A model generated the notes under the pieces. It made no database searches, was not told the origin of the DNA, and saw nothing but the letters and a program-made list of their open reading frames with translations. Made by a program: the position numbers and the translations under genes. From positions 930,001-994,000 of the forward strand of contig NZ_JALAHQ010000001.1 of assembly GCF_036983985.1 (NCBI RefSeq): 64,000 bases of DNA, given 5' to 3'. Source of the stretch: Alishewanella metallidurans. GTDB lineage: Bacteria; Pseudomonadota; Gammaproteobacteria; Enterobacterales; Alteromonadaceae. Shown here in pieces: positions 62,541 to 64,000 of the stretch. Numbering within the stretch: the first letter of the stretch is position 1; each line of letters opens with the position of its first letter.

Positions 62541-63557
62541 ATGGCAATCAGATTAGCAATAAACGGCTTTGGCCGCATAGGGCGCAATATTTTGCGCGCT
62601 GTCTATGAAAACGGTTTGCAGCATGAACTGCAGGTGGTGGCCATTAATGAACTGGCTGATGCTAAGGGTGTGGCGCATTTATTAAAATACGACAGTTCGC
62701 ACGGCCGTTTTGGTTTTACTGTTAGTTCATACGCTGGCGGCATTAGCGTAAATGACGACAAGATTGCGTTATTCTGTGAAGCTGATCCGCAAGCTCTGCC
62801 TTGGGCGGAGCTAGATGTTGATATAGTACTGGAATGTACAGGTGTGTTTCATAGTCGCGAACATGCCAGTTGGCATCTGCAAGCTGGGGCAAAAAAAGTG
62901 TTGTTTTCGCATCCAGCGGATACTGACATTGATGCCACTATTATCTATGGCATCAACCACCATAACTTAACTGCCGATATGACCGTTATTTCAGCCGGTT
63001 CTTGTACTACTAACTGCATAGTGCCGGTTATTCAGACGCTTGATCAGCATTTTGGTGTTGAAAGTGGCACCATAACCACTATTCATGCCTCGATGAATGA
63101 TCAGCAAGTTATTGATGCTTATCACCCTGATTTACGTCGTACTCGAGCCGCTAGCCAGTCGATTATTCCCGTTGATACCAAGTTAGCTTTAGGCATTGAA
63201 CGTATATTGCCAAAATTTGCTGGGCGCTTTGAGGCTATTGCCGTAAGGGTGCCAACCTTAAATGTTACCGCGATGGACTTAAGCGTAAGTTTGCAGCAAG
63301 ACGTGAGTATTGCACAGGTGAATAAGGTATTACGCCAAGCTAAGCTTGGTGAATTAGCGGGTATTTTAGATTACACCGAAGAGCCATTAGTCTCGGTAGA
63401 TTTTAACCATGATCCACATTCGTGCATTGTAGATGGTTCGCAAACCCGAGTGAGTCATAAGCGGCTAGTAAAGTGTTTAGTTTGGTGTGATAACGAATGG
63501 GGTTTTGCCAACCGCATGCTCGACACGGCTAAAGCTATGCTGCAACCGAATTTATAA
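62541..63557 (+). CDS. epd: D-erythrose-4-phosphate dehydrogenase
   Basis: A 338-residue member of the GAPDH superfamily with NGFGRIGRNILRA (NAD site) and active-site Cys155 in SCTTNC. The Epd-specific stretch IHASMNDQQVIDAYHPD and the Epd-like IPVDTKLALGIERILP separate it from GapA. It makes 4-phosphoerythronate for vitamin B6 (pyridoxal phosphate) synthesis. It sits between tkt, which can supply erythrose 4-phosphate, and pgk, 13 bases before the latter. A weak ribosome site follows the terminator hairpin. Confidence 0.95.
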   Translation: MAIRLAINGFGRIGRNILRAVYENGLQHELQVVAINELADAKGVAHLLKYDSSHGRFGFTVSSYAGGISVNDDKIALFCEADPQALPWAELDVDIVLECTGVFHSREHASWHLQAGAKKVLFSHPADTDIDATIIYGINHHNLTADMTVISAGSCTTNCIVPVIQTLDQHFGVESGTITTIHASMNDQQVIDAYHPDLRRTRAASQSIIPVDTKLALGIERILPKFAGRFEAIAVRVPTLNVTAMDLSVSLQQDVSIAQVNKVLRQAKLGELAGILDYTEEPLVSVDFNHDPHSCIVDGSQTRVSHKRLVKCLVWCDNEWGFANRMLDTAKAMLQPNL

Positions 63558-63570
63558 CAAGGAGCTAAAA

Positions 63571-64000
63571 ATGTCTGTTATTCGCATGAGCGATTTGGAT
63601 CTTAACAGCAAACGTGTCTTGATCCGTGAAGATTTAAACGTACCAATAAAAAACGGTAAAGTAACCTCAGACGCGCGTTTAAAAGCCGCAATACCCACCA
63701 TTGAGTTGGCATTGCAAAAGGGCGCAAAAGTAATGGTGATGTCGCATTTAGGCCGCCCAGAAGAGGGCGTTTACGACAGCGAGTCGTCGTTGCAGCCAGT
63801 AGCGGATTATCTTGCTGCTGTGCTAACTGTGCCGGTTCGTTTAGCCAAAGATTACTTAAATGGTATAGAAGTAGCCGCGTCAGAAGTCGTTATTTTTGAA
63901 AACGTACGTTTTAATCACGGTGAAGCTAAGAATGACGACGTGCTGGCAAAACAGTTAGCCGCGTTATGTGATGTATTTGTTATGGATGCCTTTGGCACAG
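63571..64000 (+). CDS. pgk: Phosphoglycerate kinase, N-terminal part (partial)
   Basis: The window holds the first 143 codons. They show LIREDLNVPIKNGKVTSDAR (substrate-binding N-domain), VMSHLGRPEEG, and FENVRFNHGEAKND, all standard Pgk motifs. AAGGAG precedes the ATG by 7 bases. The enzyme makes ATP from 1,3-bisphosphoglycerate in glycolysis. The gene continues past the window end. Confidence 0.96.
   Translation, partial: MSVIRMSDLDLNSKRVLIREDLNVPIKNGKVTSDARLKAAIPTIELALQKGAKVMVMSHLGRPEEGVYDSESSLQPVADYLAAVLTVPVRLAKDYLNGIEVAASEVVIFENVRFNHGEAKNDDVLAKQLAALCDVFVMDAFGT

Overview
This window reads as chromosomal DNA of a gammaproteobacterium of the Alteromonadales type, most like Rheinheimera, Alishewanella or Arsukibacterium. 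The basis is gene content and order: a branched-chain amino acid degradation (ivd-type) cluster, the long form of PurC, the imuA-imuB-dnaE2 mutagenesis cassette, a yfhM-pbpC pair, and a metK / tkt-epd-pgk arrangement. This is inference from families; no 16S or tRNA gene is in the window. Nearly all of it is densely packed ordinary chromosome. I found no rRNA, tRNA, CRISPR array, transposase or integrase.

Layout. 1-3323: end of an enoyl-CoA hydratase, 3-hydroxyisobutyryl-CoA hydrolase, 3-hydroxyisobutyrate dehydrogenase and an SDR dehydrogenase (valine/isoleucine catabolism), with two long palindromes before the last gene. 3419-5970: small secreted and unknown proteins, purC and a GNAT acetyltransferase. 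6117-8976: a lipoprotein and a FadL-type porin. 9282-16690: an RND efflux operon with one adaptor and two different permeases. 16830-19729: a zinc-peptidase lipoprotein, a CbiM-like membrane protein and a small secreted protein. 19811-22620: a secDF pair away from its usual yajC context. 22722-27955: NYN protein, HutD, YgiQ and a soluble PAS chemoreceptor. 28225-37609: alpha-2-macroglobulin, PBP1C and RlmC. 37642-43433: LexA-box-controlled imuA-imuB-dnaE2 plus an isochorismatase-like hydrolase. 43473-46947: S1/P1 nuclease, RlmJ, an unknown anchored protein and a SPOUT methyltransferase.

47011-50015 stands out. It is much more AT-rich than its surroundings and holds a five-gene minus-strand operon. 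In transcription order this is a 37-residue hydrophobic peptide gene, a HEAT-repeat protein, a protein with a cupin-like His-x-His motif, an ABC ATPase and a six-helix membrane protein. A recognisable -10 box lies upstream of the peptide gene and a hairpin sits directly after it. I do not recognise this as a described system. It looks like a small peptide made in excess, with accessory proteins and its own exporter or immunity pump, and it is the best candidate for something new here.

50342-54154 is a Yip1-MacA-MacB type export operon that ends just upstream of the peptide operon. 54251-57183 is a conserved housekeeping set (DUF1653, ruvX, yqgE, gshB, rsmE). 57300-64000 holds an AbgT-family transporter, metK and, divergently, tkt-epd-pgk (pgk is cut by the window edge). 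Many intergenic gaps contain clear rho-independent terminators.
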